Positions 35,707-46,041 of a DNA stretch of 64,000 nt are shown piece by piece (the stretch's first letter is position 1; the number at the start of each line of letters is the position of its first letter). A program made the position numbers and the translations under genes. This DNA is from Ulvibacterium marinum. GTDB taxonomy: Bacteria; Bacteroidota; Bacteroidia; Flavobacteriales; Flavobacteriaceae. The stretch lies in the NCBI RefSeq assembly GCF_003626755.1, contig NZ_RBCJ01000001.1, positions 62,001 to 126,000 of the forward strand, written 5' to 3'. The notes beneath the pieces were generated by a model that saw only the letters and a program-made list of their open reading frames with translations, made no database searches and was not told the DNA's origin.

Positions 35707-37461
35707 TCAAGCACGTATCATTTGTACTATACCACAAGGGGGAACTTGAATACACTTTATGCCTTTGGATAGGGATATGGTATTCTCCGCTACTATATTC
35801 CCTTTGCAATCGTAAACCGTTGCTGAAAAATCTCCAAAATCATTCGAACATTTGAGCACCATCTCATGTGCCAACTGTGCATTGAGGAAATGAATCTTAT
35901 CAGTTACCGTATCCAACGAAACAATATATTCATCGTGCACGCCGATAATCATCAAATCATCCTTAACTATACTTTGGACTGCGTAATTGGTCAAAGGCTT
36001 TAAGGGTACAAAGTCACCCTCAAGTAAAATAGTGGAATGTTGGTTCCAATAGCCCGTATAAAAAGCGATCATCTCCAAATATTGGGGCGAAGCTTCCTGT
36101 AACATAATGGACAATTGAGGTACCCCAAACATAGTATTCGCCATTTGAAGGGCGGCGATTTCCAGAGGTTCGCCCGGATGCCAGGTTACCATATCGGAAT
36201 GTACGGCCGTATTGCCGCAGAGCATTTTGATGTCCGCGATGCGCACCCTGTTCATAGTGGCATCACCAGGACAATCGAACGCACGGAACATATTACCATA
36301 TTTCCGCATGGCTGGTCCTGTATATTTTTGCCGGAATTCTATGATAACTTCGGGGTTTATCTTTTGCAATGCTTTGATGACATCGGTCAAGAGTCGATCT
36401 ACGGCCTTATTGATCGAGGCATAGTCCCGACCACCTTTACGGCTCAAAGGGGTATCCGGATATAGCTTGAACTCATCGATAAAATCTAGTTTAAATCCAT
36501 CCAGGTTCCAGTTCCTTAGTGCATTTGTGTAGAGGTTTACCAAATATTCACGGACTTCTGGATAGCGCGGGTCAAAGACCGGTGCCCAACGATGGTCCTC
36601 GGTCAAAAATTTACCCTTGAACTTTTTATAGGCGTTCGATTTTTTACCACAAAAAGGGACGGAATACCACAAAGCAACCTTCATCCCTGTTCGATGTATT
36701 TCCTTAACATATGAGGCCATATCGGGTATACGGTCCGGTCGCCAATCCCCGGTGTAATCATATCCCCTATTGGAGTCGTTGGTCTGCCAACCGTCATCGA
36801 TTATAATGACCCTATAACCTAAATCATGAGCGATTTCACATTCCTTCAAAAGGACTTTGGTATCCAGGTTCTGATGGAATTGATACCAAGTAGAATACAA
36901 GGGTTTCTTGGCTATATCAGGAACATGGGTAGGCTGGAGCCCATCAAAACTTTCCCACCAACGGGAAACATCGCCTAAGGTTTTGGAGAAATGAAGCTTT
37001 CTATGATCCAATCGCAACTGAACCTTAAAATCCTTTAACGAATAATGCTGTTCCGTAAAAAAGGTTAGATGGCAATAAAAATGATTGTCCTCTTCACGAA
37101 GGCGGGCATTCATCTCCAATTTATTGATGGCGTTGGAGCATGCAAACGTTAGGACATTACTGTCATCATGTCCAAAAAGAGCAATTACCGGGGCATCGAT
37201 GGATATTCTGGATTCCATATTATCAAGTTCCCAATCAGCCTGGATTCGTTTGTTAAAATCGGTAGTGGGTTTCCAAACACCTTTTATATTAATAGCAGGA
37301 ATTTTCCATTGTAAGGTTATCGGTGAAGGGTATACTTCTTTGTCGCTATGAACTTCAAACTCATAAATTGAAAGCTCCTCGGAACCACGTATTTTGTTTA
37401 GGGAGGTTTTTATAGGTGCCTCTACACCCTTTATCAAAATTTCATATGTATCGATAGTCAT
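35707..37461 (-). CDS. Clan GH-D glycoside hydrolase (GH36-like alpha-galactosidase family)
   Basis: A 584-residue protein with a beta-rich N-terminal domain (1-165), a TIM barrel (about 185-500) and a C-terminal beta domain. Barrel landmarks are IDDGWQ at 221-226, GDWRPDRIPDM, KVALWYSVPF, and DGFKLDFIDEF with D326 as probable nucleophile; an Asp near FDCPGD (395-400) or D410 may be the acid/base. No signal peptide is seen, so it probably acts in the cytoplasm on imported oligosaccharide. An ATG 20 codons upstream (37521) is possible, but the added residues are not family-like. The linkage it cleaves is not certain. Confidence 0.82.
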   Translation of the reverse strand: MTIDTYEILIKGVEAPIKTSLNKIRGSEELSIYEFEVHSDKEVYPSPITLQWKIPAINIKGVWKPTTDFNKRIQADWELDNMESRISIDAPVIALFGHDDSNVLTFACSNAINKLEMNARLREEDNHFYCHLTFFTEQHYSLKDFKVQLRLDHRKLHFSKTLGDVSRWWESFDGLQPTHVPDIAKKPLYSTWYQFHQNLDTKVLLKECEIAHDLGYRVIIIDDGWQTNDSNRGYDYTGDWRPDRIPDMASYVKEIHRTGMKVALWYSVPFCGKKSNAYKKFKGKFLTEDHRWAPVFDPRYPEVREYLVNLYTNALRNWNLDGFKLDFIDEFKLYPDTPLSRKGGRDYASINKAVDRLLTDVIKALQKINPEVIIEFRQKYTGPAMRKYGNMFRAFDCPGDATMNRVRIADIKMLCGNTAVHSDMVTWHPGEPLEIAALQMANTMFGVPQLSIMLQEASPQYLEMIAFYTGYWNQHSTILLEGDFVPLKPLTNYAVQSIVKDDLMIIGVHDEYIVSLDTVTDKIHFLNAQLAHEMVLKCSNDFGDFSATVYDCKGNIVAENTISLSKGIKCIQVPPCGIVQMIRA

Positions 37462-37526
37462 ACTATTTCCAGTCTTCTGTCCCTGATTTCTTTTTATCTT
37501 CCCATGTTCTAGAAGAAACAATCCGC

Positions 37527-38861
37527 CTATTTACTTTCTTTAATGTCTAAATTCTTTATTACGTAATTTCCAACGGCCGCACCTTGTTGAATACCAAGCT
37601 CAATAGCAGGTTTATAATGTATGCCTCCGTATAATCGGCTAATCGCGGCCTCTTGGGAAGCTCGTATAAATGAGGGATAGCTTCGTATTGGTAACCCATA
37701 TGGTACTTCAGTGGCATCAGCAAATGCATAGTCATCACCAAAAATATGGGTCAACATAGTCGCAGCAGCTGTAGAGGCTACGCTGTGCCCAGAAGTATGT
37801 TCCGGAAAGGCGGGTGTTTGTAAAATGGGTGCCCAATCCGAATCCATATATTTATTGATATAGGTCTCAGGACGGGTTAAGCTACTCTTATATTTTTGGT
37901 CCCAGCAGCTGATAAAGGCATCTGCCAAAACAATACCGGTCAGGGCCAACGTAGCCGCGGACTCTACCGTATTGGCTTTTTGCTCATCCAACACCTGCGC
38001 TGCAATATGCATCCAATGTCCTCCCGGCGAAATCTGTTGCTGGAAATACATAACATGTCCCTTGGTATGCGATATATTTGGATTGCAATCCCAAAACTTG
38101 GCAATTGCTAATTGTTCATCATCCAAGTTTTTGACAGTTTCATAAACTTCCTTTGCTTCCTTATAGAATTGCGATTCCTCATCTGTATCAAAAGATGTTG
38201 GAAGCCCTGGATCAAACTGGGCGGCGGAATCCAGTATAAAAGGTCGCAACGTATTCCAATGGGGCTCTATAGCCTCCATATAGTCCGGGGGCGTGGGACG
38301 CCAGCGACCAGGATCGTCCGATACGCTATATCTAGGTAAGGCCGTACGTCTATGGTAACCATCCTTTACGGCCCATTCCAAAATTTTCTCGGCTAAATTT
38401 TTTCCATAAGCGACCGAATTATCATATATCTCCCTATCTATCCCGATATCTCGTACCTCTTCCAGCAATTCCATTTCCATCTTATCGATACGCTCCAGAT
38501 CATATACCAAATATTCCGCTACATTGGTAAAGGCAATTAGGGATACCAATGGATAATAATACGATTTAAGGGAATCCGGTTTTGGTAAGACATCCAAACC
38601 ATTGAGTTGTCCGGCCAATGAAGGTCTAGCGGGCTCCAGGAAACGAGCGCCTTCATACGCCGCAATGTTCGGATAGGCATAGATACGGCTGGCCACCGGA
38701 GGGGTGAAAATGTCCGCTACTATGACATCGGTCAATTTTCGATTGTACTCCATCAAGGCCCCATCAAAATAAACATCCAGTTTTTCTGCATTATGAGTCG
38801 GCCCACAAGCGGACAACATCAGCAAAAAGACTATTATCAGGCTATTGATCTGTAGCTTCAT
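37527..38861 (-). CDS. Vanadium-dependent haloperoxidase-like / PAP2-superfamily lipoprotein
   Basis: A 444-residue lipoprotein (lipobox LMLSAC, Cys19). The vanadate/phosphate pocket is complete: KYKSSLTRP at 323-331, TSGH at 356-359 and SRLYGGIH at 408-415. The Asp that follows the last His in PAP2 phosphatases is Ala here (YKPA). This layout fits the bacterial vanadium-haloperoxidase-like group, whose activity may be halogenation or phosphatase. The start at 38861 overlaps the end of the UnbV gene by 20 bases, showing tight coupling. Two other in-frame ATGs lie 6 and 27 bases upstream. Confidence 0.85.
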   Translation of the reverse strand: MKLQINSLIIVFLLMLSACGPTHNAEKLDVYFDGALMEYNRKLTDVIVADIFTPPVASRIYAYPNIAAYEGARFLEPARPSLAGQLNGLDVLPKPDSLKSYYYPLVSLIAFTNVAEYLVYDLERIDKMEMELLEEVRDIGIDREIYDNSVAYGKNLAEKILEWAVKDGYHRRTALPRYSVSDDPGRWRPTPPDYMEAIEPHWNTLRPFILDSAAQFDPGLPTSFDTDEESQFYKEAKEVYETVKNLDDEQLAIAKFWDCNPNISHTKGHVMYFQQQISPGGHWMHIAAQVLDEQKANTVESAATLALTGIVLADAFISCWDQKYKSSLTRPETYINKYMDSDWAPILQTPAFPEHTSGHSVASTAAATMLTHIFGDDYAFADATEVPYGLPIRSYPSFIRASQEAAISRLYGGIHYKPAIELGIQQGAAVGNYVIKNLDIKESK

Positions 38862-41800
38862 TGGCATGTATAATTTTTGTCTCACCATTAACGTCTTTTA
38901 CTTTTATTTCCATGATATTATCATGCAACCGTATACTCCGGGTCTGTTGGGAAAGATAGCCGGACCCGTGGTTCAACTCCTTTTTTAGCCTTCTGCCATC
39001 CCTGAAAAGGATTTCAGCCGATTCGCTATTTACATCGGCTTTATAAATGGGATAAGTCTCGTTGGTATTGTTCATACCGAAAACCCTAACCGGCCCATCG
39101 TTATTTGCCGAAACAACATATGGCAGCCCTTGGGCATTTCGAAGAAGGCCTAGCCCACTCCCATCATGATCATTCACAAAACCACTCTTTTCCAAAGAAA
39201 GCTTATTAAAAGTCCCATCGCCATTGCCCATTAATACCATACCCTTTAAGGCATCGTACCTCCCCGAAGCTACCTCTGTAACATACGAGTTTCCGGTCAA
39301 CAAAACATCCTCATGCCCATCGCCATCAATGTCTTCCACTACAATTCCTTCGATAGGAGCTATTTGATATTCCAAGGGCAAGGCACGCAGATCGAATTGG
39401 CCACCACCCTTATTTTCCAAATATGAGCTGGTAAAAGTATGGCTCTTTACCACATAGGCAGTTTCGAGTTCCTCAGGCAAGAACGAGGTTTCAAAAGTAG
39501 CTTCGGCATAGGATTCATAGGTCTTGAACCGTGCCCGCATGGCATTTATCTGGGTTATGATTTCGTCACGGGTATGCGCAATATGGTTCTCGCCGTCTAC
39601 AAAATAGCACATGACCGGGTCTATACGACCGTCCTTATCATAATCGCCGGCATAGATACACAACGGCTCTTCTTCTGTGGCTTGGTACTTGTTGTTAAGG
39701 CCCAGATTGCCCAAAATATAATCCGTATCGCCATCACCATCAAAGTCACCTCCGGAGATGCTGTTCCACCAACCTTCGGTATGTTTCAATCCTGTTTTTG
39801 CATTGGCATGGATCCATTGACCTTTTTCATTATGGAAAAATTGTATGGCCATAAATTCCCCGACTACTATAAGGTCTTGCCAACCATCGTTATCAAAGTC
39901 TGTCCAAAGTGCCCCTGTGACCATAGTCAATCCTTCCCATCCGGGAACGCTACTCCCTACATCCTTAAATTTTACCTTCCCGGAATCCTTGTCCGTAATG
40001 TTTTCCAATAGATAGCTTTGGGCCGGCATGGGATATTCGCCTGGTTTTATGCGTCCTCCCACAAAAAGATCTAAATCCCCATCTTTATCAAAATCGGATG
40101 CCGTAACGACTGAGCCGCTAGCAGAAATCCGAGGAAGTGCATCCGATTTGGTAAAATTCCCTAGACCATCGTTGAGATACAGTCGATCTTGGTAAATTCC
40201 CATATCTGCTAGTGCATGAACCCCACCACTAACCACGTAAAGATCTGAAAACCCATCCCCATTAGCATCAAAGAACAAGGCTCCCATATCCTCGTATTCC
40301 CCATCCAAAGTCCAGTCTCGAGAGGTAAATGAACCCTCCGTATTCTGTAGGAACAGCCGGCCCTCCTGACCACTGGCACCGCCAACATAAAAATCCTCCA
40401 GACCATCCCCGTTGACATCCGCGATAGCTATCCCGGGACCATTTTTGGAATGCATATGTGGTAAAATAGGTTGTAGCTTAAAATCGACCATCGGGTCTTC
40501 TTGATGTTGAAATTCAACCTTTACGGAGTCCGTAATATCAATGAACATATTTTGAGTTGGATCTAGTTCCTTATCAAAATCCATGGGAGTAGTTTCATTC
40601 TGATCAATGTGTAATACCTGATCTGCAGAGATGTCGGTAATGGCCTGATAGTCACCATTGGGCCACCGAACCTCAACGGCATCTACTCTTTCATGTTTTC
40701 CCAAACCGAAATGAATGGTAGGATCTATGCTGGACTCATAACCACGGCTTAGAAAATGTTCATAATACTGATGGGTGAAACCGGTAGTAACCTTTACTTT
40801 GGCACCTATCCCTTGAAGGTTGCCCCGTTTTCCCTTTAAGCTAATCTTCAAATAATGGTTCGGGGATTCTTTCGTATTTTGATTCTCATATATGAAAGCC
40901 GACTGATTAATATTGTTGACTAACAGATCCAAATCCCCATCATTGTCCAAATCGGCATAGGCGGCCCCGTTGGAGCAGCTTAACTCCTGGATACCCCATG
41001 ATTCTGTTACATTTTCGAATTGAATCCCACCCGAATTGCGGTAAGCATAATTCTGCAATTTGGCACTGGGCAAGGCGTGCATGGATTCCATTTTTTGTTC
41101 GATTTTGGTCTCCGTATCCCCCATTGGTGTATTGTAGATATTTTGGTAATGGATATAATCCAGATTTCCCAAATCCCTCAGAAAGCCATTGGTTATATAC
41201 AGGTCCTTGTGACCGTCATTGTCATAGTCCGCCAAGAGTGCGCTCCAGCTCCAGTCCGTACTACTCACCCCGGCCAGAAAACCAATTTCACTGAATTTAC
41301 CTTCTCCCTGGTTCAACTGTAGCGTGTTCCGGGTATATTGGGGATTATAACCTGCTTCCAACATGGTCTGAAAACGATCGTAGCCCAATGAAGATATGAT
41401 CAGCTTTCTTCTTCTATTGTCCTCTGGACGCATGTCCAAGACTAAAATATCCTGCTTTCCATCATTGTTTATATCCCCTATATCATTGCCCATTCCCGCA
41501 TAGGAGGTATGGTTCAAATAGTCTGTTATTTCATCTTTGAACGTTCCATCACCTTGATTAATGTACAGAATATCATTTCCGATAAAATCATTGGACACAT
41601 AGATATCCGGCCATGAATCATTATTGATGTCCGAAACCCCTACCCCAAGTCCATACCCTTCTACCAAAATCCCGGACTCTTCAGAAACATCGGCAAACTT
41701 TCCGTTACCCTCGTTTCGATAGAGTCGGTCATTACTCACCGATTCACCATTCAGCTTTCTGGGATGACTGGAATTTACCTGATGCTCAAATGCGGCCGGA

Positions 41801-42384
41801 TTTACCAAAAGGTACATATCCAAATCCTGATCTTTGTCGTAGTCAAAAAAAGCGGCATGCATGCTTTGACGGGTATCGGCCAGACCGTATTCCGCAGCTT
41901 TTTCAGTGAACGTCACTTGGCCGGAATCCTCGGAAGGCCCGTTGCTGATGTAGAGCAGATTTGCCCTCTCGGACTCCTTTGCACTGCCCGAAACACAAAT
42001 ATAGATATCCAACCATCCATCCTGATTGATGTCTACCATGGTAGCTCCCGTACCCCATCTACTATTAAGTACTCCGGCCTCCTCGGTAATATCCGTAAAT
42101 TCAAGGTCGCCCTTGTTCAGATACAATCGTCCGGAAACGGCATTCCCGCTGAAATAAACATCCACCAATCCGTCATTATTGATATCCCCGACGGCCACTC
42201 CCGCACCGGTATATACATTCATAAATTCGAAGACATTGATGCTGTCGTTTTCCTTGATTTTATTGTTGAAATCAATCCCCGTCCGGGAACTGTCCAATAA
42301 TTTAAAACGTGTATCGCCATTCCCACAGGAACTCAAAGCCAGCATACAACAAACCACTAAAAATGATAGTAGTACATTCCTCAT
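38842..42384 (-). CDS. FG-GAP/VCBS repeat ASPIC/UnbV lipoprotein (copy 2)
   Basis: A 1180-residue lipoprotein (LALSSC, Cys20). Many calcium-binding FG-GAP loops of the form DxNxDGxxD run along both halves (DINNDGLVD, DINQDGWLD, DYDKDQDLD, DKDGDLD). The middle holds an ASPIC/UnbV domain, GIGAKVKVTTG to GLGKHERVDAVEVRWPNGD, near 520-600. It is likely a surface- or periplasm-exposed beta-propeller. Copy 1 just upstream has the same architecture and many identical stretches, so they look like a tandem duplication. The start overlaps the copy 1 stop by four bases (ATGA). Function is unknown; such proteins commonly follow SusCD pairs. Confidence 0.9.
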   Translation of the reverse strand: MRNVLLSFLVVCCMLALSSCGNGDTRFKLLDSSRTGIDFNNKIKENDSINVFEFMNVYTGAGVAVGDINNDGLVDVYFSGNAVSGRLYLNKGDLEFTDITEEAGVLNSRWGTGATMVDINQDGWLDIYICVSGSAKESERANLLYISNGPSEDSGQVTFTEKAAEYGLADTRQSMHAAFFDYDKDQDLDMYLLVNPAAFEHQVNSSHPRKLNGESVSNDRLYRNEGNGKFADVSEESGILVEGYGLGVGVSDINNDSWPDIYVSNDFIGNDILYINQGDGTFKDEITDYLNHTSYAGMGNDIGDINNDGKQDILVLDMRPEDNRRRKLIISSLGYDRFQTMLEAGYNPQYTRNTLQLNQGEGKFSEIGFLAGVSSTDWSWSALLADYDNDGHKDLYITNGFLRDLGNLDYIHYQNIYNTPMGDTETKIEQKMESMHALPSAKLQNYAYRNSGGIQFENVTESWGIQELSCSNGAAYADLDNDGDLDLLVNNINQSAFIYENQNTKESPNHYLKISLKGKRGNLQGIGAKVKVTTGFTHQYYEHFLSRGYESSIDPTIHFGLGKHERVDAVEVRWPNGDYQAITDISADQVLHIDQNETTPMDFDKELDPTQNMFIDITDSVKVEFQHQEDPMVDFKLQPILPHMHSKNGPGIAIADVNGDGLEDFYVGGASGQEGRLFLQNTEGSFTSRDWTLDGEYEDMGALFFDANGDGFSDLYVVSGGVHALADMGIYQDRLYLNDGLGNFTKSDALPRISASGSVVTASDFDKDGDLDLFVGGRIKPGEYPMPAQSYLLENITDKDSGKVKFKDVGSSVPGWEGLTMVTGALWTDFDNDGWQDLIVVGEFMAIQFFHNEKGQWIHANAKTGLKHTEGWWNSISGGDFDGDGDTDYILGNLGLNNKYQATEEEPLCIYAGDYDKDGRIDPVMCYFVDGENHIAHTRDEIITQINAMRARFKTYESYAEATFETSFLPEELETAYVVKSHTFTSSYLENKGGGQFDLRALPLEYQIAPIEGIVVEDIDGDGHEDVLLTGNSYVTEVASGRYDALKGMVLMGNGDGTFNKLSLEKSGFVNDHDGSGLGLLRNAQGLPYVVSANNDGPVRVFGMNNTNETYPIYKADVNSESAEILFRDGRRLKKELNHGSGYLSQQTRSIRLHDNIMEIKVKDVNGETKIIHANEATDQ

Positions 42385-45300
42385 GGCATGGAAAGGATTT
42401 CAGTCTGTTGACCTTGGGAATTCATAATTTTTATGGATACGGCATTCTTAGGAATGGATAAACTACGGGAGGGTTGGGACAAATATCCGGCACCATGGTA
42501 AAATTCTATTTTTTGCCGCCTCCCATCTGCATATTCGATTAAGGCCGATATAACATCCGGTTCGGGTGTATACAAGCGTTGCCGATTTTCCGAAAAAGAA
42601 AATACCCTTGTAGCATCGTCGTTAATGCCCGCTAGGACCAACTCCCCCTTTTCGGTAAACAGATTTACCAGACCTTTGGCATCACCTTGAACAAAAAAAC
42701 CGCTTTCCTCGACTTTTAAGGGATTAAAACCTCCTTTCCCATCACCGGCCAATACCCATCCAATAGAGGCATCATATCGACCCGAAAAAACCTCTCCGTT
42801 ATAAAAATTGCCTACGGCCAATACATCCAAATTTCCATCGGCATTATAGTCTTTCACCACCATGCCATATATAGGCGCCGTCTGTACCGATCGGGGGAAC
42901 TCGCTTATTCTGAATTTCCCCGAACCCAAGTTTTCAAGATAACTATTGGCAAAGGTCTGACTCTTCACTACATAGGCATCGGCCAATTCCTCCTTTAAAA
43001 ATGATTCCTCAAAAGTGGCATCGGCATAGTCCGAAAAGGTGCGGAAACGGACCCGCATGGCATTGATCTGTTCGATCAAATCGTTACGGGAGTGTGCTAC
43101 ATAGTTCTCACCATCAACGTAATAGCACATCACGGGATCTATCAACCCATTTTTATCATAATCGTTGGCATAAATACAAAGGGGTTCATCCTTACTTGCC
43201 GTATATCTACTGTTCAACCCAAGGTTCCCCAAAACATAATCGGTATCGCCATCATTGTCAAAATCCCCTCCTTGGATACTGTTCCACCAACCATGCGTAT
43301 CCTCAAGACCAGCTTGTTGGGTTATCTCCTCTAAGTTTCCGGAATTGTTCTGGAAGACACGGACGGACATAAATTCTCCCACAACAATCAAATCCTGCCA
43401 TGTATCGTTGTTGAAATCTGTCCAAAGTGCTGCCGTCACCATGCCCAATTCCTTAAAAGTGGAGTGAATAGGTTGATCGTCCTTTTCAAACTTTAGGGTA
43501 TTCCCATTGCTTTTATTCCTTAACAAAACACTCTCCGGGGCCAACGGATATTCTCCTGGTCTTACTCTACCCCCAACAAACAAATCCAGTTTACCGTCCT
43601 TGTCATAATCGGCTGCGGTGACTACCGATCCACTTATTGGGGATTTTGGAAGTGCATTTGCCATGGTAAAAGCTCCGGTACCATCATTTACATACAAACG
43701 GTCTTGATAAGCCCTATCGCCCAACGGAAATGAGGAACCTCCACTAACGACATATAAATCCCGATCCCCATCATTGTCAGCGTCAAAAAATAGGGTTCCC
43801 ATGTCCTCCGAGATTCCATCAGGAAACGGGATTTCCTTGAATTTTTGATTTTCTCCTTGCAGCATCAAAACGCCGGGTTGTCCAGAAGCTCCTCCCACAT
43901 ATACATCCTCCAAAGCATCTCCATTAACATCGGCAACGGCCAGGCCGGGGCCATTTCGGGAATGCATATGGGGCAACAACGGTTGTATCTTAAAATCCAC
44001 AAACTCATTTTCCCGATGTTTAAAGGGAATAAGGGTACTGTCCATTTCTTGAAAAAGTACAGGTGACATAGGCATTACTTCATCCTGTACTTCAAGTTCA
44101 TCCGCCTCTTTTTGATGTAAAACAATCTCTTGATTTGTAGTTACATCGGTCAATAGTTGTTTTTTTCCATTGGGCCAGCTCACCAAAACCGTATCCACCT
44201 TTTGAATATTGCCCAATCCAAAATGTAATGCGGGTTCCATGGAGGACAAATAGCCACGAAAGGGTGTGAAATATTGTTTTTGAAGCTTTCCTTGATAATG
44301 CAATTCAACTTGACTGCCAATGCCTTCCAAATTCGGTTTTTCTCCCTTGAACCGGAATTTTAGATAGCTGTTTGCCGAGTCCAATACGATATTGTTTTTA
44401 TAAACTCCGGCGGGGTCGTCCAAATTGTTCATCACAAGATCCAAATCGCCATCATTGTCAAAATCGGCATAGGCCATTCCGTTGGAATAGGTGGGTTTAT
44501 TGAACCCTACAGCTTTAGAAATATCCTCAAACTTAAGATTGCCCGTATTTTTAAAGAAGTAATTGGGCAGTTTAATCCCGGGCAGTTTATTCAATTCCTC
44601 CAGACGCTGTTTTTGATTGGCCTCTTCCGTGCCCATACTTAACACCCGATTACCATAGACCATAAAATCCAAATTGGTAATATCCTGTCTATAACCATTG
44701 GTGATGCATAAGTCTTTTAGCCCGTCATGATCAAAATCTGCAAACAATGCACTCCAACTCCATTCTGTGGCCGATATCCCCATCAATTGACCAACTTCGC
44801 TAAACGAGCCATTGCCATTATTCAATTGTAATGTATTTCGGATATACTGTGGATGATAACCATAGGACAGCCCTGTTTGGAATTCGTCGTAGTTGTTGCC
44901 CATCATGGTTAATTTCCATCGCTTATTGTCCTCCGGAAGCATATCAAGGACAACGACATCCATATGACCATCATTGTTGATATCAGCTATGTCATTACCC
45001 ATACCATTAAAGGTCAAATGCCTAAAATATTGAGTGATTTCGTTTTTGAAGGTACCATCCCGTTGATTGATGTACAATAAATCATCCGTGAGAAAGTCAT
45101 TGGAAATATAAATATCCGGCCAACCATCGGTATTGATATCGCAAACTTCCACTCCCAATCCAAAACCTTCTATTAGAATCCCGGCCTCATTGGAAACATC
45201 CGTAAACGTTTGGTTTCCATTGTTTCGGAACAGCTTATCGGCCGATGGCGCTTTTCCCGTCCGGTCTTTGGGACGGGATGTGTTTCGGTTGAAATCCACC

Positions 45301-45908
45301 AAGGCATTGCTTAGAAGGTACATATCCAAATCCCCATCCTTATCATAATCAAAAAAGGCGGCCTGTACGGAATAGCTCTCATCGGCTAAACCCCAATTTG
45401 TGGCCTCTTCGGTAAAGGATAATTTTCCATCCTTCATTCCATTGTTCACGAACAGCAAATTGGCCCGATCTTTACCTTTGGAGCCTCTGGGCCCACCTCT
45501 GGATACATAGATGTCCGGATAACCATCTTGATTTATATCCACAATGGCCGCCCCATTGGACCAACTGGTAGAACCTACTTGGGCAGATTCGGTCAAATCC
45601 TCGAATTTCCAATTTCCCAGATTCCGATAAAGGCGGTTACTGACCATGTTCCCTGTAAAATAAAGGTCCTGTAAACCATCAAAATCAAAATCGGCCACAG
45701 CCACCCCGGCACCATTATACATATATTCAAACTCAAGCACCGTAAGACTATCGGAATAGACCAGATTATTGGAAAAATCAATATTGGTGTCCTTTGAGGA
45801 TAATTCGGTAAACATGGTTCCCTCGGAATTTTTGCAACTTGCTATCCCTAACGCCAAAAAGAGAATAAAGATGCTTTGGAGGTGTTCTATTGATTTTTTG
45901 TGGAACAT
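42381..45908 (-). CDS. FG-GAP/VCBS repeat ASPIC/UnbV lipoprotein (copy 1)
   Basis: A 1175-residue lipoprotein (LGIASC, Cys25). Repeated acidic loops such as DFDFDGLQD, DINQDGYPD, DYDKDGDLD and DADNDGDRD mark FG-GAP/VCBS propeller blades before and after a central UnbV domain (GIGSQVELHYQG, then FGLGNIQKVDTVLVSWPNGK). It is the first gene after a strong hairpin that follows susD, so expression should be lower than susCD unless read-through is regulated. It probably acts at the cell surface with the SusCD complex, as inference from the neighbours. Confidence 0.9.
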   Translation of the reverse strand: MFHKKSIEHLQSIFILFLALGIASCKNSEGTMFTELSSKDTNIDFSNNLVYSDSLTVLEFEYMYNGAGVAVADFDFDGLQDLYFTGNMVSNRLYRNLGNWKFEDLTESAQVGSTSWSNGAAIVDINQDGYPDIYVSRGGPRGSKGKDRANLLFVNNGMKDGKLSFTEEATNWGLADESYSVQAAFFDYDKDGDLDMYLLSNALVDFNRNTSRPKDRTGKAPSADKLFRNNGNQTFTDVSNEAGILIEGFGLGVEVCDINTDGWPDIYISNDFLTDDLLYINQRDGTFKNEITQYFRHLTFNGMGNDIADINNDGHMDVVVLDMLPEDNKRWKLTMMGNNYDEFQTGLSYGYHPQYIRNTLQLNNGNGSFSEVGQLMGISATEWSWSALFADFDHDGLKDLCITNGYRQDITNLDFMVYGNRVLSMGTEEANQKQRLEELNKLPGIKLPNYFFKNTGNLKFEDISKAVGFNKPTYSNGMAYADFDNDGDLDLVMNNLDDPAGVYKNNIVLDSANSYLKFRFKGEKPNLEGIGSQVELHYQGKLQKQYFTPFRGYLSSMEPALHFGLGNIQKVDTVLVSWPNGKKQLLTDVTTNQEIVLHQKEADELEVQDEVMPMSPVLFQEMDSTLIPFKHRENEFVDFKIQPLLPHMHSRNGPGLAVADVNGDALEDVYVGGASGQPGVLMLQGENQKFKEIPFPDGISEDMGTLFFDADNDGDRDLYVVSGGSSFPLGDRAYQDRLYVNDGTGAFTMANALPKSPISGSVVTAADYDKDGKLDLFVGGRVRPGEYPLAPESVLLRNKSNGNTLKFEKDDQPIHSTFKELGMVTAALWTDFNNDTWQDLIVVGEFMSVRVFQNNSGNLEEITQQAGLEDTHGWWNSIQGGDFDNDGDTDYVLGNLGLNSRYTASKDEPLCIYANDYDKNGLIDPVMCYYVDGENYVAHSRNDLIEQINAMRVRFRTFSDYADATFEESFLKEELADAYVVKSQTFANSYLENLGSGKFRISEFPRSVQTAPIYGMVVKDYNADGNLDVLAVGNFYNGEVFSGRYDASIGWVLAGDGKGGFNPLKVEESGFFVQGDAKGLVNLFTEKGELVLAGINDDATRVFSFSENRQRLYTPEPDVISALIEYADGRRQKIEFYHGAGYLSQPSRSLSIPKNAVSIKIMNSQGQQTEILSMP

Positions 45909-45929
45909 ATGTATTGGTAAGAACCCTTA

Positions 45930-45964
45930 GAGAAAAGGAATCCAATCGCAGTGATTGGATTCCC
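45930..45964 (-). terminator. Hairpin terminator/attenuator between susD and the UnbV genes
   Basis: On the minus strand, GGAATCCAATC (45963-45953) and GATTGGATTCC (45947-45937) form a perfect 11-bp stem with loop ACTGC, directly followed by TTTTCTCT. It lies about 80 bases after the susD stop and 22 bases before the next ATG. This is a good intrinsic terminator inside an apparent operon, so it likely lowers downstream expression. Confidence 0.8.
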
Positions 45965-46041
45965 TAAACAGCCAGAAAAGGCAAAATAATAAAATAAACT
46001 AACTCTACTCAACTAGCCTACGCAAAGGCTTAAAAAAAGTC

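Noticed and set aside
38842-45908. Many long frames opposite the two UnbV genes
   Set aside because: They mirror the repeated acidic loops on the coding strand and have no independent start or promoter signals.
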